Source: Spirochaetota bacterium (GTDB taxonomy: Bacteria; Spirochaetota; Spirochaetia; Treponematales; Rectinemataceae). From it: DNA of 64,000 bases. Where the stretch lies: contig JAJUIB010000001.1 in assembly GCA_029265615.1 (NCBI GenBank), forward strand, positions 186,001-250,000, read 5' to 3'. This document shows positions 53,568 through 61,293 of this stretch, in pieces. Every line of letters begins with the position of its first letter. Positions within the stretch are counted from its first letter, which is position 1. The notes under the pieces were generated by a model. The model did no database searches, was not told the DNA's origin, and saw only the letters and a program-made list of their open reading frames with translations. The position numbers were made by a program, and so were the translations under genes.

Positions 53568-54854
53568 TCCCCAGCCCCAAAACGCAGCACCTGCTAGGAG
53601 CACGAAGAAATTCGGCAGCCACATCGACCAAAACGGGGACCATCCAAGGCGCGTGCCAAGCGTCTGTCCTCCGAGGAGAAGAGCCCAATAGAGAACCGCG
53701 ATGAGGAGACCGAGGCCGAAGCCGACACCCTTGCCGGCGCGCCGCGCGCGGAGTCCGAGCGGGTAGGCGAGAAACACGAAACAGAGCGCACCGAGGGGGA
53801 TGGAGAACTTCTTATAGAACTCGAGCCGGTAAAGTTGCAGGCTCCTGTCGGCGGGAAGCGGCGTGACAAGAGAACGGACTGCGGCAAGAGGCCGCTCAAG
53901 ACCGCTTCGCGCATTGTCCCAGGAGAGGTTCGCGATCTGCGCCGCGGCGTAGGCATCGCGGAGCGCCTCGCGGGCCGATTCGGCCTCTCTTTCGCGCGCC
54001 TCGGTCCGTCGCGTGAAGACGCCCTCCTTTTCAACGATCGCACGCCACACGTCCTTCGAACTCATTTCGCGCGGCCCCACGGCGGTTCCCGCTTCCCCGC
54101 GCCCTTTAAGCTCGATGCGGTATTCCATCTCATCGGCCGAGCCATACTCAAAGCGTTCGGGCGACTCGAGGTTGGCGCGCTGCGTCCATACCCCTTCGAG
54201 CACGAGGGTGAGCGACATCCCCTCATCGTCCGCGGGCAGAAGTCGTGCGGAACGCGCCGCAATAACGCGCCCCGCACCGGAAGGATCCTTGTCGAAAATG
54301 AGGATGTCCCTCACCGTATCGCCCTCCACCGAGCCCGTCACAAGCGTTAGATCGCGATAGCGCCTGACGGCAAAGGCTTCAAGCTCCACCGCGGGCGATG
54401 AGACGAGAAGCTCGCGATACAGCTTGCCGAACTCTATGGTGCCGAGGGGAAGGAACACGTCGTTCATCACGAAGGATACGAGCGACACGACAAGCCCGAG
54501 CGCCGCAAAAGGCGCAAAAATGCGCCGAGACGGGATTCCGGATGCCTGGATGACAAGGAGCTCGTTCGAGGAGGCAAGCCGACCGGCGGCCATAAGCCCG
54601 CCAACAAGAGCGGCGAAAGGCGAGGCCATCGCGACCACCGAAGGGGTTGCATAGAGGAGAAGAAGGAGCACCGTGCCAAAGGGTGCGCGCTTAGCCAGGA
54701 TGTCCTCCGCCATAAGGAGGAGCTGGTTCACAAAAAAGACGACAAAAAAGAAAAGAAAGGCGACAAAAAAGGAAAAGCCGAACTCGCGGGCGGCGTAGGC
54801 ATATAAAATGCGTGGCCTTCCGCGCCCAGGGAAGGCCGCCCCCCTTGCTCCCAT
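53556..54854 (-). CDS. LptF/LptG-family LPS-type export permease, first copy
   Basis: 432 aa with the same fold as the downstream gene: N-terminal helices (EFGFSFFVAFLFFFVVFFVNQLL), SNELLVIQASGIPSRRIFAP loop typical of YjgP/YjgQ, periplasmic beta domain (about 150-350) and three C-terminal helices (FSIPLGALCFVFLAYPLGL). In E. coli LptF and LptG form the inner-membrane core of the LPS exporter with LptB. Some treponemes lack classical LPS, so the cargo may be another glycolipid. It starts 2 nt after the dut stop and its stop overlaps the second copy. Confidence 0.87.
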   Translation of the reverse strand: MGARGAAFPGRGRPRILYAYAAREFGFSFFVAFLFFFVVFFVNQLLLMAEDILAKRAPFGTVLLLLLYATPSVVAMASPFAALVGGLMAAGRLASSNELLVIQASGIPSRRIFAPFAALGLVVSLVSFVMNDVFLPLGTIEFGKLYRELLVSSPAVELEAFAVRRYRDLTLVTGSVEGDTVRDILIFDKDPSGAGRVIAARSARLLPADDEGMSLTLVLEGVWTQRANLESPERFEYGSADEMEYRIELKGRGEAGTAVGPREMSSKDVWRAIVEKEGVFTRRTEAREREAESAREALRDAYAAAQIANLSWDNARSGLERPLAAVRSLVTPLPADRSLQLYRLEFYKKFSIPLGALCFVFLAYPLGLRARRAGKGVGFGLGLLIAVLYWALLLGGQTLGTRLGWSPFWSMWLPNFFVLLAGAAFWGWGAAR

Positions 54855-54856
54855 CG

Positions 54857-55297
54857 CTAGACTCCGGTGGATCCGAAGCCGCCTGAGCCACGAACCGTCG
54901 CGGCAAGGCAGACAGCGGGCTCAAAACGTGCACGCGAGACTGGCGCCACGACAAGTTGCGCGATCCGGTCGCCCGGCAAAATCCTAACGGATTCGCGACC
55001 GAGGTTGATGAGAATCACCTTGAGCTCGCCGCGGTAGTCCGCGTCGATGGTGCCGGGCGAGTTGAGGCAGGTTATGCCTTTTTCGAGGGCAAGACCGGAT
55101 CTTGGCCGCACCTGGGCCTCGTAGCCCCGCGGAAGCTCGAGCCGCAAGCCCGTCGGAACCGCCATACGCGCTCCCGGCTCCAAGTCGATCGGCGCGGAAA
55201 GAAAAGCGCGAATGTCAGCGCCGGCGGCGCCATCACTCTTGTACTCGGGAAAGGGGGCGCCTTCTTCCGCAAGAATCAGCACAACAGGCTCATCCAC
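54857..55297 (-). CDS. dut: Deoxyuridine 5'-triphosphate nucleotidohydrolase
   Basis: 146-aa trimeric dUTPase that removes dUTP and supplies dUMP. Conserved motifs in order: GAAGADIRAF, RPRSGLALEKG, GTIDADYRGELKV (catalytic Asp), GDRIAQLVVAPV and the C-terminal GSGGFGSTG arm. The GTG start is preceded by AAAGGAG and overlaps the M16 gene stop by 8 bp. Confidence 0.96.
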   Translation of the reverse strand: MDEPVVLILAEEGAPFPEYKSDGAAGADIRAFLSAPIDLEPGARMAVPTGLRLELPRGYEAQVRPRSGLALEKGITCLNSPGTIDADYRGELKVILINLGRESVRILPGDRIAQLVVAPVSRARFEPAVCLAATVRGSGGFGSTGV

Positions 55298-56591
55298 CGC
55301 CTACTCCTTTCGCGCCGCCCTGTAGCAAGCGGCTACCCGCCTTGGTAGGCCGTCCGTAGGCGAACCGCGCGCGCACCTTTCCGGCGAAGAGACGTTCAGC
55401 CATAGCATTGACGTCGGCCGGGCGCACTGCGAGGATGCGTGCGCGCGTCTCCTCCACGTCGAGCACCTCGTCGAGGTACAGATACTGCCGTGCAAGCCGC
55501 CGCATGCCATACTCAGGATCGTCGAGCGACAGCTCGTAGCTCCCCTCGATTCGCGAAACGGATTCAGCGACCTCATCGGCAAAGAGGGCGTTTCCGCAAC
55601 TCCGAGCGATTTTGTCGAGCTCTTCATCAAGCGCCGCAAGGAGCCGGGGAAAGTCGCGCGGAGCGCAGCTTGCCGAGGCGAGCCACAGCCCTTCGCTGCG
55701 GCCAAGGGAAAAACCCGAGTAGACCGAGTAGCAGAGCCCGAGCCGCTCGCGAAGGCGCTGGAAAAGACGCGAGCTCATGGATTCCCCGATGGCGCCATTG
55801 AGCGTCGACAGGGTGTAGTAATCGCTCAGCGCGAAGGGCGGGTCGAGCTGGAGCGCCTCGTAGAGATAGACCTGGCTTGCCGAGGCCTCGAGAAATTCGT
55901 CAACCGCATGAAAAACGGGCGTCGTTTCAGGGACAGGAGGGGCCGCCGAAGCCGCTGGGAAAGACGGAAGGGCATCGAGGGAGCGTGCAAGCTCGTAAGC
56001 GACCTCGGCGGCAGAAAGGGGGCCCGCCACGCTTGCGACGAGGAGCTCGGGGCGAAGGCGCGCGCGGTAGAACGCGTATAAAGCCTCGCGGCTTATGGCA
56101 TCGATGTCCTCAGGTTCGCCCGCGATTGTGCGGCCAAGGGGGTGGCCACTCCATATCCGCTCGAGAAAGGCATCGTGCGAAGACTCCTCAGGATCATCGC
56201 GCGCGGCAAGGATCTCGCTCCTAATGACGCCCCGCTCCCTTTCGAATTCCTCCTCGGGGAAGGTGGCGCGGAACGTCATGTCGACGAGCAACTCGAGGGC
56301 GAGCCGCCAGTACGCCGCGGGAACCACACAGTGGACGCAAAGGCAATCACGCTCGGTGAAGGCGTTGAGCCAACCGCCGACGCGGTCAGCCGCCCGCGCG
56401 ATGTCGAGAGCGCTTCTCGTCTCGCTGCCTTTGAAAATCATGTGCTCGGTAAAATGCGCAAAGCCCCGCTCGTGCGGGGCCTCGTGGCGGGACCCGAGCC
56501 TGAACCAGAGCCCCGCGGCAAAGGACCGCGCCCCCTCCGCCGTTTCCGCGAGGAGGGCGGCGCCGCGGGGGAGCGCGATCGGTTCGATCAA
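55290..56591 (-). CDS. M16-family zinc metallopeptidase
   Basis: 433 aa. Inverted zinc motif HxxEH in FAHFTEHMIFKG plus a downstream Glu in RGVIRSEI; the paired inactive C-terminal M16 domain has the conserved YSVYSGFS / R-x-Y region. Such processing peptidases are usually cytoplasmic or periplasmic; no signal peptide is seen. The TTG start lies directly after the pnp stop, with GGAG 8 nt before it. The gene-after-pnp position is widely conserved in bacteria. Confidence 0.92.
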   Translation of the reverse strand: MIEPIALPRGAALLAETAEGARSFAAGLWFRLGSRHEAPHERGFAHFTEHMIFKGSETRSALDIARAADRVGGWLNAFTERDCLCVHCVVPAAYWRLALELLVDMTFRATFPEEEFERERGVIRSEILAARDDPEESSHDAFLERIWSGHPLGRTIAGEPEDIDAISREALYAFYRARLRPELLVASVAGPLSAAEVAYELARSLDALPSFPAASAAPPVPETTPVFHAVDEFLEASASQVYLYEALQLDPPFALSDYYTLSTLNGAIGESMSSRLFQRLRERLGLCYSVYSGFSLGRSEGLWLASASCAPRDFPRLLAALDEELDKIARSCGNALFADEVAESVSRIEGSYELSLDDPEYGMRRLARQYLYLDEVLDVEETRARILAVRPADVNAMAERLFAGKVRARFAYGRPTKAGSRLLQGGAKGVGGG

Positions 56592-58769
56592 TCAGTATCT
56601 CCGGGGGCCATCCCTGCGTTCGCCACGGCGCTCGCCGCGGTCCGGATCCCGTCCGCTCTCGCGCTGCTGGTCGGCGACAACCTGACCGTTCTCGTCGAGG
56701 GCGTCTACCAGAGCGAGGTTGAGGCGGCCGAGGCGATCGACCTCGAGGAGCTTGGCCTTCACCCTGTCGCCCTCATGGACGACGTCGGTCACGCGCTCCA
56801 CGCGCGTCTTCGAAAGCCGCGATATATGGCAAAGACCCTCTTTGCCGGGAAGAATTTCAATAAACGCGCCGAAGTCCATAATCCTCTTGACAACGCCTTC
56901 GTAGACACGTCCGACCTCGGGATCCTCCGCGATACCAAGCACCGCATCCTTGGCGTCGTAGGCGGCCTTCTGCGAACTACCATAGATCGTGACGGTTCCG
57001 TCGTCTTCGACGTTGATCTTGACGCCGTAGGTGTCACAGAGCGCCTTGATGTTCTTGCCACCCGGCCCGATCACCGCACCGATCTTGTCGACGTCGATGC
57101 GGAGATTCACCACCTTGGGCGCGTACGCGGAGATTTCGGCCGCAGGAGCCGGAAGCGCCTTCTCCATGATTCCGAGAATGTGGAGGCGGCCGCGCTTTGC
57201 CTGCTCGAGCGCCTGTTTAAGAATGGCCGTAGAGACGCCCGCGATTTTGATGTCCATCTGGAAACCGGTGATGCCGCGCGTCGTGCCCGCGACCTTGAAA
57301 TCCATGTCGCCGAGGTGGTCTTCATCGCCGAGTATGTCCGAAAGGACGGCAAAACGCTCGCCTTCGGTGATGAGCCCCATCGCGATACCCGCGACAGGCA
57401 TTTTGAGAGGAACGCCCGCCTGCATAAGCGAGAGCGTACCTCCGCAGACCGATGCCATGGACGAAGAACCATTTGACTCGAGTATTTCGGAAACAACGCG
57501 GATCGTATAGGGGAAGCGCTCCTTGGGCGGGAGAACCTTTTCAATCGACCGACGCGCAAGATTACCGTGGCCGATTTCGCGGCGGCCGGTGCCGAGACGG
57601 CCTGTCTCACCGACGGAGAAGGGCGGAAAGTTGTAGTGGAGCATGAAGCGCTCGCGCCGATCGCCCTCGATGTCGTCGAAAATCTGCTCGTCGAAGACGG
57701 TGCCGAGCGTGGTTACCGCGAGGGATTGGGTCTCGCCGCGCGTGAACAGGGCGGAGCCATGCGTTCGCGGCAGGACATTGACCTCGCAGGTGATGGGCCG
57801 TATGTCTTCAAGACCGCGGCCGTCGACCCGCCGCTTCTCATTAAGAATGCCCTTGCGGAGTATCTCGTACTGGAGCTCTTCCATGAGCGCGCCGAAGAGC
57901 TTTTTCTGGATGTCGTCGGTGAGGACCGATGCGAATTTCTCTTTCGCGTCGGCGATGGCGGCGGCGACAGCCGCCTGTCGTTCCTGCTTCACCTTCGTAA
58001 AGAGCGCCTTTTCGAGCAGGGGCCGGGCATAGGCCTCAATCTCGTCCTTGCGAGCAAGCTCGGCCTTAAGCGGAGCGAGCGGGAGCTTGTCCTTGCCCGC
58101 GAGCCTCCTGAGCTCTTCAATCGCGGCGCAAATTTCCGCGATCGGCTTTTTGGCCACTTCGATGGCACCGAGCATCTCGTCCTCGGAGGCCTCGTCCGCA
58201 TCACCCTCGACCATTGTGATGCCATCTTTTGTGCCCGCGACGACGATCTCGAGCTTGGCCTTGGCGATCTGGTCATAGGTCGGATTGATGACATAGGCGC
58301 CATCGATGAGACACACGCGCACGCCTGCGATTGGTCCCGCGAAGGGTATGTCGGAGATATGCACCGCCGCGCTCGCGGCGTTGATCGCAATGATGTCGGG
58401 CGGATTCACCGAATCAGTGGAGATGCAGGTGGGTACGACCTGGATTTCACGGCCGAAGGCCTTGTCGAAAAGCGGCCTCATGGGCCGGTCGATAAGCCGG
58501 GAGACCAGGATTTCGCGGTCCTTGGGGCGGGTCTCGCGCTTGATAAAGCCACCGGGTATCTTGCCCGCGGCGTAGTATTTTTCGTTGTACTCGACGGTGA
58601 GGGGAACGAAGTCGAGCCCCTCCTGAGCGGTCGAACCGCAACAGGCGGTGGCGATGATCGCTGAACCGCCCATCTGCGCGAACACCGAGCCGTTCGCCTG
58701 CTTGGCCATGCGTCCGGTTTCGAGAACGAGCTCCTCATTGCCCGCCTTGTACGATATCTTCTGTACCAT
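56592..58769 (-). CDS. pnp: Polyribonucleotide nucleotidyltransferase
   Basis: 725 aa. 3'-5' phosphorolytic exoribonuclease of the degradosome. Two RNase PH domains (1-230 and 310-540, with FTRGETQSLAVTTLGT and the active-site Asp of MGLITEG region), a KH domain (IGAVIGPGGKNIKALCDTYG) and an S1 domain (YEGVVKRIMDFGAFIEILPG). A short Arg/Gly/Asp-rich tail ends the protein. GAAGGAAG precedes the ATG. Confidence 0.97.
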   Translation of the reverse strand: MVQKISYKAGNEELVLETGRMAKQANGSVFAQMGGSAIIATACCGSTAQEGLDFVPLTVEYNEKYYAAGKIPGGFIKRETRPKDREILVSRLIDRPMRPLFDKAFGREIQVVPTCISTDSVNPPDIIAINAASAAVHISDIPFAGPIAGVRVCLIDGAYVINPTYDQIAKAKLEIVVAGTKDGITMVEGDADEASEDEMLGAIEVAKKPIAEICAAIEELRRLAGKDKLPLAPLKAELARKDEIEAYARPLLEKALFTKVKQERQAAVAAAIADAKEKFASVLTDDIQKKLFGALMEELQYEILRKGILNEKRRVDGRGLEDIRPITCEVNVLPRTHGSALFTRGETQSLAVTTLGTVFDEQIFDDIEGDRRERFMLHYNFPPFSVGETGRLGTGRREIGHGNLARRSIEKVLPPKERFPYTIRVVSEILESNGSSSMASVCGGTLSLMQAGVPLKMPVAGIAMGLITEGERFAVLSDILGDEDHLGDMDFKVAGTTRGITGFQMDIKIAGVSTAILKQALEQAKRGRLHILGIMEKALPAPAAEISAYAPKVVNLRIDVDKIGAVIGPGGKNIKALCDTYGVKINVEDDGTVTIYGSSQKAAYDAKDAVLGIAEDPEVGRVYEGVVKRIMDFGAFIEILPGKEGLCHISRLSKTRVERVTDVVHEGDRVKAKLLEVDRLGRLNLALVDALDENGQVVADQQRESGRDPDRGERRGERRDGPRRY

Positions 58770-58797
58770 TGCTTCCTTCTATTATGCCAACACGAAA

Positions 58798-58826
58798 GGC
58801 CCGAACTCGGGTGGCGAGTCCGGGCC
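58798..58826 (-). terminator. Hairpin between rpsO and pnp
   Basis: 12-bp stem with one G-T pair: 58815-58826 pairs with 58798-58809 around a 5-nt loop. The following T-run is short on the minus strand (TTTCG). It could be an attenuator or an RNase III processing site, as is known for the rpsO-pnp junction of other bacteria. Confidence 0.55.
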
Positions 58827-58907
58827 CCGGGTTTTTCCCGATCGTCCCGGATGGAACGGCTCCAGCGCGCGGCATACGGCGCACCTGGCCAACTCCGGGG
58901 GTGGGAA

Positions 58908-59177
58908 TTACTTGCGGATATTGAGCTTCTCGATGAGGGCGCGATAGCCCTCAAGGTCCCGACGCTGCAGGTACTTAAGGAGCTTGCGCCGCTGACCGAC
59001 GAGCATGAGAAGCCCGCGGCGGGAGTTTGTATCCTTTTTATTCACCTTGAAGTGCTCGGTAAGACCGTTGATACGCTCCGTAAGGAGGGCGATCTGAGTC
59101 TCCGTGGCCCCCGTGTTTTTTTCGCTCTTGCCGTACTCGAGTACGACGCGCGCCTTGTCCTCTTTGGTAAGAGCCAT
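58908..59177 (-). CDS. rpsO: 30S ribosomal protein S15
   Basis: 89 aa, typical length. Carries the S15 signature [22 protein letters not shown] and HxxDxxSRRGLL-like [22 protein letters not shown] for 16S rRNA binding. The start is the ATG at 59177 with AGGAG 8 nt upstream; an in-frame GTG three codons earlier is less likely. It lies between ribF and pnp in the classic order. Confidence 0.97.
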   Translation of the reverse strand: MALTKEDKARVVLEYGKSEKNTGATETQIALLTERINGLTEHFKVNKKDTNSRRGLLMLVGQRRKLLKYLQRRDLEGYRALIEKLNIRK

Positions 59178-59191
59178 TTCTTTCACTCCTT

Positions 59192-59989
59192 CTATCGCTT
59201 CGTTTCTTTGGTAAGCCGCAGTAGCGACACCGCCTCGGGCAAGACACCTTTCGCGGTCTCGAACGAAATCCTCCCCTCCTCGAGACGGAGTATCGTCTCG
59301 TGCATCCCTCCCTCGGTCCGCACGCGCCCGACATAGAGCCCTTCAGGAGGCACCACACGACCTGAGGGGAAGGGGAAGACGAAAACATCATCGTCCACAT
59401 CGAGCGCCGTAAGAGCACGAAGGTCGAGCTCATAGGGACGCCCGAGCATCGCCGCCGCATCTTCAAGCCGTCCATCCATCACTGCGTGCCGTATGCGGCT
59501 CGAGGAGACCGGATGGCCGTTCCACTCGACAGGCTCAACAATATCCGCCTGCACACCCTGTGCCGATAAAAAAGCAGCGACAGCGCGCGCATCGGTGTCA
59601 AGCCTATGCCCGCAACGGAAATTCGATCCAACCGCAAGATAGGACAGACGACCTCGATCTTTAAGCAGGGAGAGGAAATCCCTTCCCGCCAGTTTACTGA
59701 AATTCCCAGAAAAGTCAATGAGGACGACAAGATCAAGGCCGAGCGCCTCGAAGCCCTCAAGCTTTTGCGCGAGGCTTGCAAGGTCGCCGTGATAGGTGGC
59801 AGGATACAAAAGACGCTTGGGGTTGTCCTTGAAGGTGACCGCCGCGGTGCGGTAAGCGGGATCAGAAGCGCGCACCTTGCCGATGAGATGGCGGTGTCCG
59901 GCGTGGAGGCCGTCAAAAACACCCACGGTCGCGGCGAGGGGGCGCTCGTTCGGAGAGGCGAGAAATGCCTCCCACTCGACAACGATCAC
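59192..59989 (-). CDS. ribF: FAD synthetase (RibF N-terminal domain, kinase part degenerate)
   Basis: 265 aa. The nucleotidyltransferase domain (1-185) has [24 protein letters not shown] and [13 protein letters not shown], as in FMN adenylyltransferase (FMN plus ATP to FAD). Bifunctional RibF is about 310 aa; here the C-terminal flavokinase part is short. The R-G-R-x-x-G-F-P-T-A-N motif that binds ATP and metal in riboflavin kinase is absent, leaving only a [10 protein letters not shown]-like strand. Flavokinase activity is therefore doubtful. It lies between truB and rpsO. Confidence 0.88.
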   Translation of the reverse strand: MIVVEWEAFLASPNERPLAATVGVFDGLHAGHRHLIGKVRASDPAYRTAAVTFKDNPKRLLYPATYHGDLASLAQKLEGFEALGLDLVVLIDFSGNFSKLAGRDFLSLLKDRGRLSYLAVGSNFRCGHRLDTDARAVAAFLSAQGVQADIVEPVEWNGHPVSSSRIRHAVMDGRLEDAAAMLGRPYELDLRALTALDVDDDVFVFPFPSGRVVPPEGLYVGRVRTEGGMHETILRLEEGRISFETAKGVLPEAVSLLRLTKETKR

Positions 59990-60892
59990 TCACGCCTCCC
60001 CGATGACAAGGCGGTACTCGAAAAACGGGCCGCATTCCGCCACAAGGCCTAAAAAATCGCCAGACGTGTCAAAGACGGCGGAAAGCTCAGAGATAGGCGC
60101 CTGATACGCCTGCATATCGGGAAGGTCGCCAAGCACACGCGTCTCGAGGCGTAGCCCGTTGCAAAACCCGCGTCGGTATCGCTCGGCAAGCATGCGTGGC
60201 CGGAAGCCTAAGGCGCAAGCCAGGCGGGGGTCAAGACACCGAAGGTCGCGCTCGGCTTCAAAGGACATCGGTGCGGATGCCGCAGAAAGTTCGAGCGGGC
60301 CGATCGCCCTGCGTTCCAAGGCGACAAGACTCGCCCGCGAACCGGCAGCCACGGCAAGATCGCGCGCGAGCGACCTGATGTAGGTACCCGACGAGCAGTG
60401 TACGAGGAGCTCGGCGTCTTGTCCGTCATACGAAACAAGCTCAAGCGCATAGATGGAAACTGGGCGTTTCGGCATGTCGAGGCGCTCGCCCGAGCGAACG
60501 CGCTCGTAGGCGCGCTTTCCGTCGAGGTGGATCGCCGAATACGCCGGGGGAGCCTGGAGGATCGAGCCCCGGAAAAGGGGTAGAACCGCCTCAAGAGCCG
60601 CACGCGAGGGCGGCGGCGCCTCCGCGATCACTTCGCCCTCCGGATCCAGCGTCGCAGTCTCCGCTCCAAAGCGCACACGGGCGGCGTAGTGCTTGTCCAA
60701 GGCGGTAAAATAGGGGGCAAGGCGCGAATAAGCGCCCGCCAGCACCACGAGAAGACCTGTGGCAAAACGATCGAGTGTCCCGGCGTGGCCAACCTTGCCG
60801 CTTCCAAGCCGGGCTTTGATCGGCCCGAGCGCCTGAAACGAGGTGATCCCCGCCGGCTTCGCAAGGAGGGCGAGGCCGGAAAGCCGCTTCAC
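59990..60892 (-). CDS. truB: tRNA pseudouridine-55 synthase
   Basis: 300 aa. Motifs: AKPAGITSFQAL, KVGHAGTLDRFATGLL with the catalytic Asp, YFTALDKHYAARVRFG, and a SCSSGTYIRSLARDLA-like VHCSSGTYIRSLARDL segment. Forms the universal T-loop pseudouridine (TTC in the tRNAs above). Its stop is adjacent to the ribF start, and its start overlaps rbfA by 4 bp. Confidence 0.96.
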   Translation of the reverse strand: MKRLSGLALLAKPAGITSFQALGPIKARLGSGKVGHAGTLDRFATGLLVVLAGAYSRLAPYFTALDKHYAARVRFGAETATLDPEGEVIAEAPPPSRAALEAVLPLFRGSILQAPPAYSAIHLDGKRAYERVRSGERLDMPKRPVSIYALELVSYDGQDAELLVHCSSGTYIRSLARDLAVAAGSRASLVALERRAIGPLELSAASAPMSFEAERDLRCLDPRLACALGFRPRMLAERYRRGFCNGLRLETRVLGDLPDMQAYQAPISELSAVFDTSGDFLGLVAECGPFFEYRLVIGEA

Positions 60893-61293
60893 GAAAGAAG
60901 TCCCTTGATCCTCTCGTTCATCTCGAAGCCCTCTTTGATGCCATGATCGGCGACAAAGGCAAGCTTGGGCGTAAGCCGCGTATGTAGTCGCTTGCCGATC
61001 TGGGCCTGAATGAATCCCGCCGCGTGCGACAAGCCCTCGACCGCACGATCAAGCCGCTCGGCCTCCGCAGCTTCGGCATCGCCTGAGTCGGAAGTCGAGC
61101 CGGTCTCCGCCCTGGCGGGCAGGCCAAAGGCGGAGATATAGACCTTGGCGTGCGACAAATCACGTGCGGCCTCGACCCGCGACACCGACACAAAGGGGCC
61201 AACGCGGGGATCCTTCACCTCGCCCGAGAGGACGAGGGCGGCGATTTCCTCGCGAAGTTGCTCCTCGAGCTTTCTACGCCTTATCTCGTCCAT
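60889..61293 (-). CDS. rbfA: Ribosome-binding factor A
   Basis: 134 aa. KH-type fold with EIRRRKLEEQLREEIAALV, DPRVGPFVSVSRVEAARDLSHAKVYIS and a C-terminal RTPKLAFVADHGIKEGF-like LRHTRLTPKLAFVADHG segment. Acts in late 30S maturation. It overlaps the infB stop by 20 bp and truB by 4 bp. Confidence 0.94.
   Translation of the reverse strand: MDEIRRRKLEEQLREEIAALVLSGEVKDPRVGPFVSVSRVEAARDLSHAKVYISAFGLPARAETGSTSDSGDAEAAEAERLDRAVEGLSHAAGFIQAQIGKRLHTRLTPKLAFVADHGIKEGFEMNERIKGLLS

Noticed and set aside
57567-58664. 365-aa plus-strand frame opposite pnp
   Set aside because: Antisense to pnp; typical GC shadow.
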